From an uncultured Fibrobacter sp. (GTDB lineage: Bacteria > Fibrobacterota > Fibrobacteria > Fibrobacterales > Fibrobacteraceae), in the NCBI RefSeq assembly GCF_947166265.1, contig NZ_CAMVDO010000023.1:1-46187 (forward strand): a DNA stretch of 46,187 nt. The letters run 5' to 3'. Both the position numbers and the translations under genes were made by a program. The notes under the pieces are model-generated. The model was not told the origin of the DNA. It searched no databases and saw nothing but the letters and a program-made list of their open reading frames with translations. How positions within the stretch are numbered: the stretch's first letter is position 1; every line of letters begins with the position of its first letter. Below are positions 16,995-24,524 of this stretch, piece after piece.

Positions 16995-19052
16995 CTAGTT
17001 CAAGGTGATTTTCTTTGTCATCTCGAAGCTTCCCTTGACCTTGAGCAAGTAGCTACCGGACTTCACGTCGCTCAGGTCGATGTTTCCGCTGGTGTAGCCG
17101 CTATCGACCGTGTTCCCCTGCATGTCGAAGAGTCTGTAGTAGGTGTTGTCGCCAAATCCATCCAGGGTTACCTTGCGACCCTTTACGTAGATGGAGAGCG
17201 TGGACGGTGCCGACTTCTTGGAAACATTGTCTTCGGATTCATCCTCGATGGTGCAGGTGAATGTCGATTCGGTTTCGGTGCAGGTAAGAGTGCTTGCCTT
17301 GCTGTTGTTCTTGATGGTGCCGACATTTGCTCCGTTGCACATGACGTTGTAGCCGCTCTTTGTCTTCTTCAGGGAACACTCTGCAGATTCGTTCCTTTCG
17401 GACGGATTGTAGACAGCGAATACCTTGATGTTGTCGCAGTAGAAGTAGGTGGAATCGTTCTTCGTGAAGGTCTGGCATTTTGTCTTGTAATCAATGATGG
17501 GATCGACCGGAATGCCTGTACCTTCGGATTTATGGGCGAATGTTTTGGGTTCGCTCTTAGAAATATCCTTGCCTCCCTTACAGGTTCCGCTGGGGCCGAC
17601 TTCAAAGATGCGGAGCTGACCGTCTGCTGCGCTTGCGCCTCCGTCAAGCTTGAATCTGATAGTCTGGGCTTTGGCAAATGCCTGGGCGCAGCTATTGAGT
17701 TTATTTGCAGTTGGAGTCCAAGTCGGTTGCAAGAAGTCAGAAATACTCTTGCTTACCGTCTTTACCTTGCTGCTCTTGGGCAAGGTGATATAGCAGGCGT
17801 TCTTTTCCGTACTATAGGGGTCGACAACTTCGAGGTTTACGTTTATACTAGATGTATAGGTGGCGCAAAGTCCCTGTGTATCGGTGATATCGAACGGTGT
17901 CTTTTCCGTATTCACGATGTTGAATGCAAGTCCAACGAAGTTGTACGGGTATTCTTCTTCTTGTCCTGTCAGTGTGGGATCCTCAAGGTGATACTTGATA
18001 GTCACGTAGCCCAGGTTATCGATTTCCGGATAGATATAGGAAGCAGGATCGCCTTCGGCACCATACGGGTAGAGTGCATACGAGCCACCATGGTCGTTTG
18101 CGCGATCGTCGAAGTCGTACCAGATGCCCATCGTGCTATTATCATGTACGCCGTATTCGTACATATCGTCAGCACCGGTATTGACTTGATAATCGGAACC
18201 GTTGAACCAGATGCCGGTATTTACGGACCTGGCAACGCTAGAGGAACTTAAGTTCAGGGCCGATGAACTGGAGGAATGATTTTTGTTCAAATCGAAACGG
18301 AATTTATCGGGTTCGTTCTCTGACATTTTCTTGTCCCCTTGGCATGTTCCATAGGGGCCGACTTCGAAGATACGGAGTTTTCCGTCGCGTTCGGTAGCCC
18401 CGCCTTCAATCTTGAACTTGACCGCCGTGGCTTTGCTAAAGGCTTCGGCACAAGAGGATAGCTTATATTTTTTATCTACCCATGCAGGTTGCTTAAAGTC
18501 GGAAATTAAGGTGTTGACTGTTTTCGGAGTCGGAGATGAAGTCGCTTTTAATGTTACGTTGCAAAGTGCATCGCTGTAAGTGGATGTGGAATCTTCGACT
18601 TCCAGTGTAACGTTATCGTCGGACATATAGGTCACGCAAAGGCCACCCGTCTCGGTGATGTCTACAGATTCATTGTAAAAACCTATGTTGAATCTCATTC
18701 CGGCGAAATTGTACGGATATTCGGCTGTCTGTCCGGTAGTAGTCGGATCGACCAAGTGGTATTCGACGGCCAGGTAGCCAAGGTTATCGATGGTTGCGAT
18801 AAGGGCGGAATTGTTATCTTCATCGAAATACGGGTAAAGAATGTACGAGCCACCATGGTCGTTTGCGCGATCGTCAAAGTCGAACCAGTAGCCGTAACAT
18901 TCCGGGCCATCGGTATAGTCGCAGTTCAGTCCAGTCTCTACACTGTATTGGGTACCGTTGAACCAAAGACCGGTATTAAGAGCGGTATTGTCTGAAGCTG
19001 CGAAAGCCATTGCCGAAGTGATTGCCATAGTCGCAATTACTTGTCTCTTCAT
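16995..19052 (-). CDS. secreted two-domain paralogue with T9SS-type sorting tail
   Basis: 685-residue secreted protein. The ATG at 19052 has a strong GGAGG site 5 nt upstream and opens a signal peptide (MKRQVIATMAITSAMAFAA). Two tandem copies of the unknown domain seen in the next gene follow (about 20-255 and 280-500), joined by a Ser-rich linker. Each has NTG[LI]WFNG, WYDFDDRANDHGGSY or close equivalent, LGY...YHL, GLC.TY and LRIFEVGP.GTC. A Cys-containing region (about 515-620) precedes a C-terminal tail with YRLFDMQGNTVDSG, DLSDVKSGSYLLKVKG and KKITLN. The three domain copies in two adjacent genes point to local duplication. A role at the cell surface, perhaps in binding plant polymers, is a guess. 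Confidence 0.9.
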   Translation of the reverse strand: MKRQVIATMAITSAMAFAASDNTALNTGLWFNGTQYSVETGLNCDYTDGPECYGYWFDFDDRANDHGGSYILYPYFDEDNNSALIATIDNLGYLAVEYHLVDPTTTGQTAEYPYNFAGMRFNIGFYNESVDITETGGLCVTYMSDDNVTLEVEDSTSTYSDALCNVTLKATSSPTPKTVNTLISDFKQPAWVDKKYKLSSCAEAFSKATAVKFKIEGGATERDGKLRIFEVGPYGTCQGDKKMSENEPDKFRFDLNKNHSSSSSALNLSSSSVARSVNTGIWFNGSDYQVNTGADDMYEYGVHDNSTMGIWYDFDDRANDHGGSYALYPYGAEGDPASYIYPEIDNLGYVTIKYHLEDPTLTGQEEEYPYNFVGLAFNIVNTEKTPFDITDTQGLCATYTSSINVNLEVVDPYSTEKNACYITLPKSSKVKTVSKSISDFLQPTWTPTANKLNSCAQAFAKAQTIRFKLDGGASAADGQLRIFEVGPSGTCKGGKDISKSEPKTFAHKSEGTGIPVDPIIDYKTKCQTFTKNDSTYFYCDNIKVFAVYNPSERNESAECSLKKTKSGYNVMCNGANVGTIKNNSKASTLTCTETESTFTCTIEDESEDNVSKKSAPSTLSIYVKGRKVTLDGFGDNTYYRLFDMQGNTVDSGYTSGNIDLSDVKSGSYLLKVKGSFEMTKKITLN

Positions 19053-19221
19053 AATTCCTCCATGATATAAACACCTAAAAGGTGACATCCAACTTTGAAT
19101 ATAACCTAAATTACAAAAAAGTGTCTATCTAATTTAAAAAAATAAAAAAAATGTGATTTCGCTACAAGGAAAGAAATTCAATGTAAAATAACGCACTCTT
19201 AATTTGCACGGAGAATAACAC

Positions 19222-19244
19222 AAAAGTCCCCCTTTTAAAGGGGG
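19222..19244 (-). terminator. terminator of the rsmG-parAB-bactofilin operon
   Basis: On the minus strand CCCCC pairs with GGGGG, with a TTTAAAA centre that can extend the stem, followed by ACTTTTG. It lies about 25 nt after the bactofilin stop. Confidence 0.8.
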
Positions 19245-19270
19245 AAAAGCAACAAACAGTTTATGTGCAA

Positions 19271-19654
19271 TTAAAGGAGGTTGGCTTCTTTCTTGGGTGC
19301 CGGTGCGGACTTTTCACCTGCGCTCTTGAGACCCATCTGGCAGTTGCCCTGGAATACGGCGCCTTCCTGGATAATGAGGCGCTTGGTCTTGATGTTGCCT
19401 TCGAACTGCGAGGAGCTTTCGAGAATCAGTTTGTCGGAGCAGTCGATGTTGCCCTTCACGGAACCTGCGATCACGGCGGTAGTGGTCTTGATTTCGGCCT
19501 GGACACTCCCCTGGCGTTCCACGATAAGTTCGCCTTCGATAGAGATGCTTCCGCTGATGGTACCTGCGACGCGGACGTCGCTATTGCCGCTGATGTCGCC
19601 CTTGATCGTTACGCTATGACCGATCTGGGTAATTTCCTGTTCTTTTGTTGCCAT
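19271..19654 (-). CDS. bactofilin
   Basis: 127-residue polymer-forming cytoskeletal protein. The central region (about 12-105) is the bactofilin right-handed beta-helix, seen as repeated short strands with Gly turns: SVTIKGDISGNSDVRVAGTI, GSISIEGELIV, GSVQAEI, GSVKGNI, LILESSSQFEGNI and LIIQEGAVFQGN. Short unstructured ends flank it, as in other bactofilins. It is the last gene of the parAB operon, 21 nt after an M23 peptidase gene. Bactofilins elsewhere anchor cell-wall enzymes and, in some myxobacteria, help organise ParABS, so both neighbours make sense as partners. Confidence 0.93.
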   Translation of the reverse strand: MATKEQEITQIGHSVTIKGDISGNSDVRVAGTISGSISIEGELIVERQGSVQAEIKTTTAVIAGSVKGNIDCSDKLILESSSQFEGNIKTKRLIIQEGAVFQGNCQMGLKSAGEKSAPAPKKEANLL

Positions 19655-19675
19655 GGTTTACCTCTTGGTTCTTAC

Positions 19676-20476
19676 TTAATAATTTATAAACAGTTCCGGG
19701 TCCATTTCCTTGCCGTTCTTGGTAATGGTGTAATGCAGGTGCGGTGCACTGCTGTTTCCCGTGTTACCGACGGTTCCGATAATGTCGCCCTTGCCTACGT
19801 TTTTCCCCTTGCGGGTGCGGATATCCTTCAGGTGTGAATAACTCGTCACGTATCCGTTCTGGTGGTCGATGATGACCGTGTTTCCCAGTTCGTCCTTTGA
19901 ACCGGCGAATTCCACGATACCGCTACCCGAGGCAAAGACGGGGTTGCCGGTCTGGGCCGAAAAGTCCGTACCCAGGTGGTCGTTTTCTTCGCTGAACTTC
20001 TTGCTTACGATTCCGACAACGGGAATCACGTTCGGGATATGTTCCAGGCGAATCTTTTCTTCCATTGGTTTCCAGCCGTTGATCCCTTCGTAGTCCACGT
20101 CGATTTTTTGCGAGGGCGTGTGGGCGAAACGATTCTTGTCGATCAGGCTGTTGATCTTGTTGGAGTCGTTCTCGATGAAAGTGCCGAGGATATTCTGGAT
20201 GCGTTCTTCCAGTACCCAGAGCGAGTCGATTCGCGAAAAGAGTTCTTCGTAGTTTGCGTTCTGCTTTGCAAGCTGGGCGTTCGCGGTGCGGATTTTTTCG
20301 TAATTCACGAGCGTGCGCCCGATGCGCCCGGCATTGTAGATGACAAAGCCGGCTGCAATCACCAGCACCACCAGGAAAATCTTCAGGAAAAAGAACCACT
20401 TCGTGTTGACGCGGTACTTCTTGATCTCTTTGGAATTTTCCGGGATGATCTGTATGGTATAGTAATTGCCTTTCAT
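19676..20476 (-). CDS. membrane-anchored M23 peptidase (LytM-type)
   Basis: Cell-wall endopeptidase of 266 residues. A single membrane segment near residues 27-47 (FFLKIFLVVLVIAAGFVIY) is followed by a coiled-coil-like stretch and a periplasmic M23 domain (about 165-266). The zinc-binding motifs HxxxD (DHLGTDFSA) and HxH (SSAPHLHY) are both intact, so it should be active rather than a degenerate activator like EnvC. Its ATG directly abuts the parB stop codon, and the bactofilin gene follows after 21 nt. M23-bactofilin pairs are a recurring arrangement in which the bactofilin localises the hydrolase to shape the cell. Confidence 0.92.
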   Translation of the reverse strand: MKGNYYTIQIIPENSKEIKKYRVNTKWFFFLKIFLVVLVIAAGFVIYNAGRIGRTLVNYEKIRTANAQLAKQNANYEELFSRIDSLWVLEERIQNILGTFIENDSNKINSLIDKNRFAHTPSQKIDVDYEGINGWKPMEEKIRLEHIPNVIPVVGIVSKKFSEENDHLGTDFSAQTGNPVFASGSGIVEFAGSKDELGNTVIIDHQNGYVTSYSHLKDIRTRKGKNVGKGDIIGTVGNTGNSSAPHLHYTITKNGKEMDPELFINY

Positions 20477-21493
20477 TTAGCGTTCCATGAGTTCCTGGAT
20501 TCGGGTGAGGTCGTCCATGGAATAATAGTTAATGACGATGGTACCCTTGGTCTCAGTCGAGGCGCTCGGGTTCAGTTGCACCTTGGTACCGAAGTATGTT
20601 TCGAGACGGGACTCGAACTGCTTCATGTCGGCGCTGAGTTCCGGCTTCGGCTTGGCTTCGACTTCGGGCTTGTGGACTTCCGGCTGTTCCTCTGAAGACT
20701 GCTCCGGTTCACCCTCTCTCGTCTCTCGTTTCTCGTCTTTCGTCTGGCTAATATCTTCTCCCCTAGCAATCGCCTCGATCTGGCGGACGTTCAGTCCTTC
20801 CTCAATGACGCGCTTCGCGACTTCTTCAGGATTTTCGATCTTGTCGCTACAGAGGGCACGTGCCGCACCGCCCGAAATCTTTCCTTCCTCTATCCACAAA
20901 AGTACGACTTCCGGGAGCTTGAGAAGACGGAGACTGTTGGTAATCGCGGAACGGGACTTGCTCACAATTTTGGAGAGGTCGTCGTGCGTATAATTATGAT
21001 TGTTGATAAGTTGTTGATAAGAACGGGCGACTTCGACCGGGTTCAGGTCTACGCGCTGGATGTTTTCGATAAGCGCCCATTCGGCCATTGCCTTGTCGCC
21101 CACATTTTCGTAAACCTGGGCCTTGATGGTCGGGAGGCCTGCGAGCTTGGTGGCGCGGGTACGGCGTTCACCGCTGATCAGCTGGTAACGGTCGCCGACC
21201 TTGCGGACGACGATTGCCTGGATAAGACCGTGCTGCTCGATGGATTCGGCGAGTTCCACCAGTTCGTCGTCGCTGAAAACCTTGCGCGGCTGGAACGGGT
21301 TCGGGTCGATGAGTTCGACGTTGATTTCAACGATTTTTTCGGAGTTGTCAACAGCGGCATTACCGGTCGATTCATCGGCACCATTCTGTGAATTGTTTTC
21401 ACTGGACTGTTGAATGTCGGACGCTGCCGGAGCGGAGTGATCCTTGAGAATGTCGGCGAGGCTGCGACCCAGTGCGAAAGATTTTTTACCCAT
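20477..21493 (-). CDS. parB: chromosome-partitioning protein ParB
   Basis: 338-residue CTP-dependent clamp that loads at parS and spreads along DNA. Visible parts: variable N-terminus, ParB/Srx domain from about 52 (VELIDPNPFQPRKVF) with the CTPase motif GERRTRA and the conserved box AEWALIENIQRVDLNPVEVA, a helix-turn-helix (THDDLSKIVSKSRSAITNSL) that reads parS, and a C-terminal dimerisation domain. The N-terminal end would carry the ParA-stimulating peptide. A low-complexity Lys/Glu-rich linker (about 240-275), encoded by CGTCT-repeat DNA at 20711-20748, joins the last two domains. It lies 3 nt after parA. Six candidate parS sites lie just beyond rsmG. Confidence 0.97.
   Translation of the reverse strand: MGKKSFALGRSLADILKDHSAPAASDIQQSSENNSQNGADESTGNAAVDNSEKIVEINVELIDPNPFQPRKVFSDDELVELAESIEQHGLIQAIVVRKVGDRYQLISGERRTRATKLAGLPTIKAQVYENVGDKAMAEWALIENIQRVDLNPVEVARSYQQLINNHNYTHDDLSKIVSKSRSAITNSLRLLKLPEVVLLWIEEGKISGGAARALCSDKIENPEEVAKRVIEEGLNVRQIEAIARGEDISQTKDEKRETREGEPEQSSEEQPEVHKPEVEAKPKPELSADMKQFESRLETYFGTKVQLNPSASTETKGTIVINYYSMDDLTRIQELMER
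20711..20748. repeat. CTCGTCT low-complexity repeat inside parB
   Basis: Degenerate repeats of CTCTCGTCT-type units occupy 38 nt of the parB linker. The same motif family builds the larger palindromic insertion in rsmG at 22684-22776. It reads through in frame. Confidence 0.6.
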
Positions 21494-21496
21494 TGA

Positions 21497-22282
21497 CTAC
21501 TTTCCCTTGTTCAAGATTTCTTCGGCGAGTTTCATGTAGGCCTGTGCGCCGCTGCTCTGCACATCGTAAAGAATGGCGGGCTTGCCGTGGCTCGGTGCTT
21601 CGGAGAGTTTCACGTTTCTCGGAATCATCGCCTGGAACACGGTGTCGCTCAGGTTCTCGCGGACTTCCTCGGCAACCTGCTTGCAGAGGCTCAGGCGGGA
21701 ATCGTACATAGTGAGCAGCGCCCCTTCGATTTTCAAGTTAGCGTTCAGGTTCTTCTGGACTTCGCGGATGGTCTTGAAAAGTTCGGTCATACCCTGCAGG
21801 GCGTAGTATTCGCACTGCACCGGGATCAGCACGCTGGTGGCGGCGGTCAGCACGTTCAGCGTCAAAAGGTTCAGGCTCGGAGGAGCGTCGATGATGATAA
21901 ATTCGAACGCCTGCTTCAACACGTTCATCACGCGCTCGAGTCGACGTTCGCGGCTCATGGCGTTCACCAGTTCGATTTCCATGACGGCGAGGTCCGGTCC
22001 GGAAGTGATGACCTTGAGGTAGTCGAGGCTCGTGTCGAGAATAGCTTCCTTGATGTTGTCGTAGGTGACATTGTCCGGATTGTCGGCCATGTTCAGGATT
22101 TCGTGGATATCCACATCCTGAAGTTCATTGTAGCCGAGACCCTGCGACGCGTTCCCCTGCGGGTCCATGTCGATCAGGAGCGTCTTCTTTTCCAATGCGG
22201 CAAAACTGGCGGCCAGGTTGACGGCAGTCGTGGTCTTGCCCACGCCACCTTTCTGGTTGCAGACTGCTATCACTTTACTCAT
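21497..22282 (-). CDS. parA: chromosome-partitioning ATPase ParA
   Basis: 261-residue Walker-type ATPase of the chromosomal ParA/Soj family that drives parS-ParB segregation through ATP-dependent nonspecific DNA binding. It has the deviant Walker A KGGVGKTTT (residues 11-19, with the signature Lys), LIDMDPQGNASQGLG, and IIDAPPSLNLLT for Walker B. The lack of an N-terminal HTH places it with chromosomal rather than plasmid P1-type ParA. Its ATG overlaps the rsmG stop (ATGA), and parB follows after 3 nt. The order rsmG-parA-parB is typical of origin-proximal regions in many bacteria. Confidence 0.97.
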   Translation of the reverse strand: MSKVIAVCNQKGGVGKTTTAVNLAASFAALEKKTLLIDMDPQGNASQGLGYNELQDVDIHEILNMADNPDNVTYDNIKEAILDTSLDYLKVITSGPDLAVMEIELVNAMSRERRLERVMNVLKQAFEFIIIDAPPSLNLLTLNVLTAATSVLIPVQCEYYALQGMTELFKTIREVQKNLNANLKIEGALLTMYDSRLSLCKQVAEEVRENLSDTVFQAMIPRNVKLSEAPSHGKPAILYDVQSSGAQAYMKLAEEILNKGK

Positions 22283-22992
22283 TCATTACCTCGAGTGACT
22301 AAGGCGTAAACTTGTTCTTCCTGCGGGAGTGCATATTTATATATGTGTACTTCCGGATTGCTTTCCAGGTGAACAATATTGTTGAAACTTTTCAGCGTGA
22401 GGAACTTTCCACCGCGCTTGAGTCCCGGCTGGGCACGTTCCCAGTCGTTTTCGAAAGTCGACAGGGCGCGGCAGCTCACAAAATCCAGATAGGCAAGTCC
22501 CGAAGTTTCGAAGCGCTTGCCTACGACGGTCAGGTTATCCAGGTGCAGTTTTTCCTTGGCGTACTTCATGAACTCCACGCGCATGTGACGGGGTTCGACT
22601 GCAAAGAATTCCACCTGGGGCATTACGATGGCGAGCGGGAAAATCGGACAACCTGCACCGGCTCCCATATCAGCCCATTTGATAGACGAGAGAGAAGAGA
22701 CGAGAGACGAGAGAGATTCTTTGTTATCAATTCTCTCGTCTTTAGTCTGTAGCCCCGCAGGGGCGTTCTCTCGTCTAATATATATATAGGGAACCAATGA
22801 ATCGGCGATGTGCCTGCTCAAAAACTTTTCGGAATCCTTCGCCGAAATCAGGTTGCCAAACTGCTTGGTCTCTACGACCAAGTCCGCAAAATCATAAAGC
22901 TTGCCGAGAGTATCGTCGGACAGCTGCACACCATGTTCTGTCAAGAACTGGTTCAAAAGATTCTGCTGATTTTTGTTTTCTCTATAACTCAA
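22279..22992 (-). CDS. rsmG: 16S rRNA (guanine527-N7)-methyltransferase RsmG with in-frame insertion
   Basis: SAM-dependent enzyme that methylates G527 of 16S rRNA; 237 residues. The likely start is a TTG at 22992 with a short AGG site upstream; the open frame continues to 23175 but that part is built from intergenic repeat sequence. Family blocks are present: KFLSRHIADSLVPYI, the SAM site WADMGAGAGCPIFPLAI (usual DxGSGaGxPGxxLAI) and VSCRALSTFE. Between DSLVPYI and the SAM site lies an extra stretch of roughly 30 residues, encoded by palindromic CTCGTCT-type DNA at 22684-22776; E. coli RsmG has only a short loop there. It starts the parAB operon. Confidence 0.9.
   Translation of the reverse strand: MSYRENKNQQNLLNQFLTEHGVQLSDDTLGKLYDFADLVVETKQFGNLISAKDSEKFLSRHIADSLVPYIYIRRENAPAGLQTKDERIDNKESLSSLVSSLSSIKWADMGAGAGCPIFPLAIVMPQVEFFAVEPRHMRVEFMKYAKEKLHLDNLTVVGKRFETSGLAYLDFVSCRALSTFENDWERAQPGLKRGGKFLTLKSFNNIVHLESNPEVHIYKYALPQEEQVYALVTRGNE
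22684..22776. repeat. palindromic CTCGTCT element inserted in rsmG
   Basis: Built from AGACGAGAGA units (22684-22716) and their inverse TTCTCTCGTCT (22731-22741 and 22766-22776), so that long stems can form. The small hairpin GCCCC-GCA-GGGGC lies at 22752-22764. It is read in frame within rsmG. Layout resembles the protein-coding palindromic elements known from Rickettsia, although the sequence is different. Confidence 0.65.
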
Positions 22993-23101
22993 TGAAAACC
23001 TAAAAATTGTTTGGACTTTGGCAAAGCCAAAGGCCGACACCCTGCGGTTTCCAAATAAAAATATGCGAACATATTTTTGCTTGGAAACCTTGGTTGTGTT
23101 T

Positions 23102-23193
23102 GGACACTTCGTGTCCGACCTTAATCGGCTCGGAAATAAAAACAAATAAATTTGTTTTTGCTTCACTCGCCTCATAAGGTTTCACGTGGAACG
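23102..23193. repeat. hairpin-parS block, copy A
   Basis: GGACAC-TTC-GTGTCC, then CCTTAATCGGCTCGGAAATA, a variable hairpin (AAAAACAAAT/ATTTGTTTTT), GCTTCACTCGCCTCATAAG and a parS. The same frame recurs at 24525-24667 with a different hairpin and extra DNA in the middle. Confidence 0.75.
23178..23193. promoter_or_regulatory. parS site 1
   Basis: GGTTTCACGTGGAACG: the 14-nt core GTTTCACGTGGAAC differs from the consensus GTTTCACGTGAAAC by one base. It lies 186 nt upstream of the rsmG start. Confidence 0.88.
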
Positions 23194-23249
23194 TTAGCGA
23201 GGTGAGTGCAGCGAAAAATACATTAGGTATTTTTCATTGCCGAACCGAA

Positions 23250-23274
23250 GCAAGTTGGCTCCGAAGGAGCAAAC
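23250..23274. repeat. 25-nt hairpin repeat, copy 1
   Basis: A 25-nt sequence containing the hairpin GCTCC-GAA-GGAGC. An exact copy lies at 26354-26378. Both are in parS-bearing intergenic DNA. Confidence 0.8.
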
Positions 23275-23334
23275 ATTGATTGCGTAGCAATCTAACGTGC
23301 CTAACATAATTTAGTATTATGATTTGTGAATACA

Positions 23335-23357
23335 AGAAAAAAGGGCGGGCGCCCTTT
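23335..23357 (-). terminator. terminator of the secreted-protein gene at 23424
   Basis: Stem AAAGGGC/GCCCTTT (23340-23346 and 23351-23357), followed on the minus strand by six T and then C. It lies about 65 nt after the stop codon of the gene at 23424-24194. Confidence 0.8.
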
Positions 23358-23423
23358 CACTTTTTAAAAATATCCGTGGATAAGTTTTTGATAAATGTGG
23401 ATTTTGTGTGAATAGGAAATAGT

Positions 23424-24194
23424 TTAGAATGTTCCACGTGGAACACTTATGATATATTTTCTGTTAGCAGGGCGACCGAGGAGGTCAAAATGTTTGGACT
23501 TTTCGGGGATAAATGCCGGCTTGTTTTTGCGGAGGATCGAGGTGGTGGAATTGGGGTTGACCAAAATATAGAACATCTTTTCCTCGCTATTTTTGTTCGA
23601 CACAACGAATCCGTTTTCGGTATTTGTTATAATTTGCTGGGTTGTGCTGGAGAGGGAATCGTAGGAGGTTATGATGCAGGTGTTTTCGTCATTGGGGTCT
23701 GGGGTGATGAAGGAGCTTTGTTCCTTTTGGAGTGTGTTTTCGGGTAGGTCCCATACTTCCCTATAAAGGGTGTCGTTTCGCAAGTATGAAATTCTCATGT
23801 AACTGATCTTCGGTTCATCGGAGATCGCGGGACTATAGACATAAGCTAGGGAGGAATCCTTTCCTATGATGTAGGTTTCTTCTTGGATGATTTGGTCGTT
23901 GTAATAGGTAGTTGTCTTGATGTTTTTTTCAGATTTTTCCTGAACCATCTTTTGATGAATTGTTGAACAATTGTCCTCTACGCATCGGACGATGCTGTCC
24001 AGGTTGTTTCCTGTATAGTGGTATTTCATGGAGGCGTAGTAAGTAAAATCGTGAGCGTAGTTTTCGATGTAGGCACTGTCTACCAAATATGTATTTGCGA
24101 TGCTGGATGTAAAAGATGTCTGGAACATGTCGCGGCAGTTGAAGGCGAAGGCATTCAATGCAATAAAGAAGAGAATTAGGATGAGCTTTTTCAT
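23424..24194 (-). CDS. secreted protein of unknown function, with a parS site in its last codons
   Basis: 256-residue protein with a signal peptide (MKKLILILFFIALNAFA) and no membrane anchor, so it is probably periplasmic or secreted. No family was recognised. It shares features with the next gene upstream (24677-25342): a leading Asn/Asp-Cys segment, YHYTGNNLDSI (YHWTGNHLDSM in the neighbour), paired Cys and a DPN(D/N)E.(T/S)(C/K) stretch, so the two are divergent paralogues. The last codons, encoding Ser-Val-Pro-Arg-Gly-Thr, are parS site 2 (23430-23445). Its C-terminal part HFDLLGRPANRKYIISVPRG resembles the final motif of a shortened sorting tail. AT-rich compared with neighbours. Confidence 0.8.
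   Translation of the reverse strand: MKKLILILFFIALNAFAFNCRDMFQTSFTSSIANTYLVDSAYIENYAHDFTYYASMKYHYTGNNLDSIVRCVEDNCSTIHQKMVQEKSEKNIKTTTYYNDQIIQEETYIIGKDSSLAYVYSPAISDEPKISYMRISYLRNDTLYREVWDLPENTLQKEQSSFITPDPNDENTCIITSYDSLSSTTQQIITNTENGFVVSNKNSEEKMFYILVNPNSTTSILRKNKPAFIPEKSKHFDLLGRPANRKYIISVPRGTF
23430..23445. promoter_or_regulatory. parS site 2, inside a coding sequence
   Basis: TGTTCCACGTGGAACA, a perfect 16-nt palindrome with one change per half from TGTTTCACGTGAAACA. It overlaps the last six sense codons (two partial) of the secreted-protein gene at 23424-24194. Confidence 0.88.
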
Positions 24195-24232
24195 GTTAAT
24201 AAATATAGTTTATTTTAAATGAAAAAAAGAAT

Positions 24233-24365
24233 GCAGGGAGGGAACCCAGCTCGGAGTTGACGCCTATGGCGTCCGTGGCTTCATTCGGTCATATTGACAA
24301 ATAAATTTGTCAATGCGACACTCATTTTGCGCACTTTTGCGAAGGCCGCACGGTTCCCTCCCTGC
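24233..24365. repeat. 14-bp inverted repeat with 105-nt hairpin-bearing centre
   Basis: GCAGGGAGGGAACC at 24233-24246 is the exact reverse complement of GGTTCCCTCCCTGC at 24352-24365. The enclosed DNA carries two further perfect hairpins. On the minus strand the right-hand arm is followed by ATTCTTTTTTTC, so the whole could act as a long-stem terminator for the gene at 24677. Confidence 0.75.
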
Positions 24366-24524
24366 ACCCTCCCTTTCCTGGCGCAAGCGCCAACCTTACG
24401 GCTCAGCCATGACCATACAAGTATGGCCGCGGCACTCGCCTTGATCGGTTGTGGCCGACGCAGCCAGGCTCGTCCAGACGATGAACATTTTTTTTGATAT
24501 TGATTGTATTTCACGCAAATGTTG

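Larger units (their letters stand above)
22993..23423. other. non-coding hairpin-rich region upstream of rsmG
   Basis: No convincing gene. From left to right it has perfect small hairpins at 23016-23032 (CTTTGGC/GCCAAAG), 23046-23089 (outer arms GGTTTCCAA and TTGGAAACC with an inner AT hairpin), 23102-23116 (GGACAC/GTGTCC) and 23138-23159. Then come parS at 23178-23193, hairpins at 23213-23235, 23258-23270 and 23278-23292, a terminator at 23335-23357, and DnaA-like boxes with one mismatch at 23375-23383 and 23407-23415. Confidence 0.75.

Noticed and set aside
22993-23175. N-terminal extension of rsmG
   Set aside because: This stretch is built of intergenic hairpin repeats and lacks family similarity; a TTG at 22992 with AGG upstream gives a normal RsmG N-terminus.
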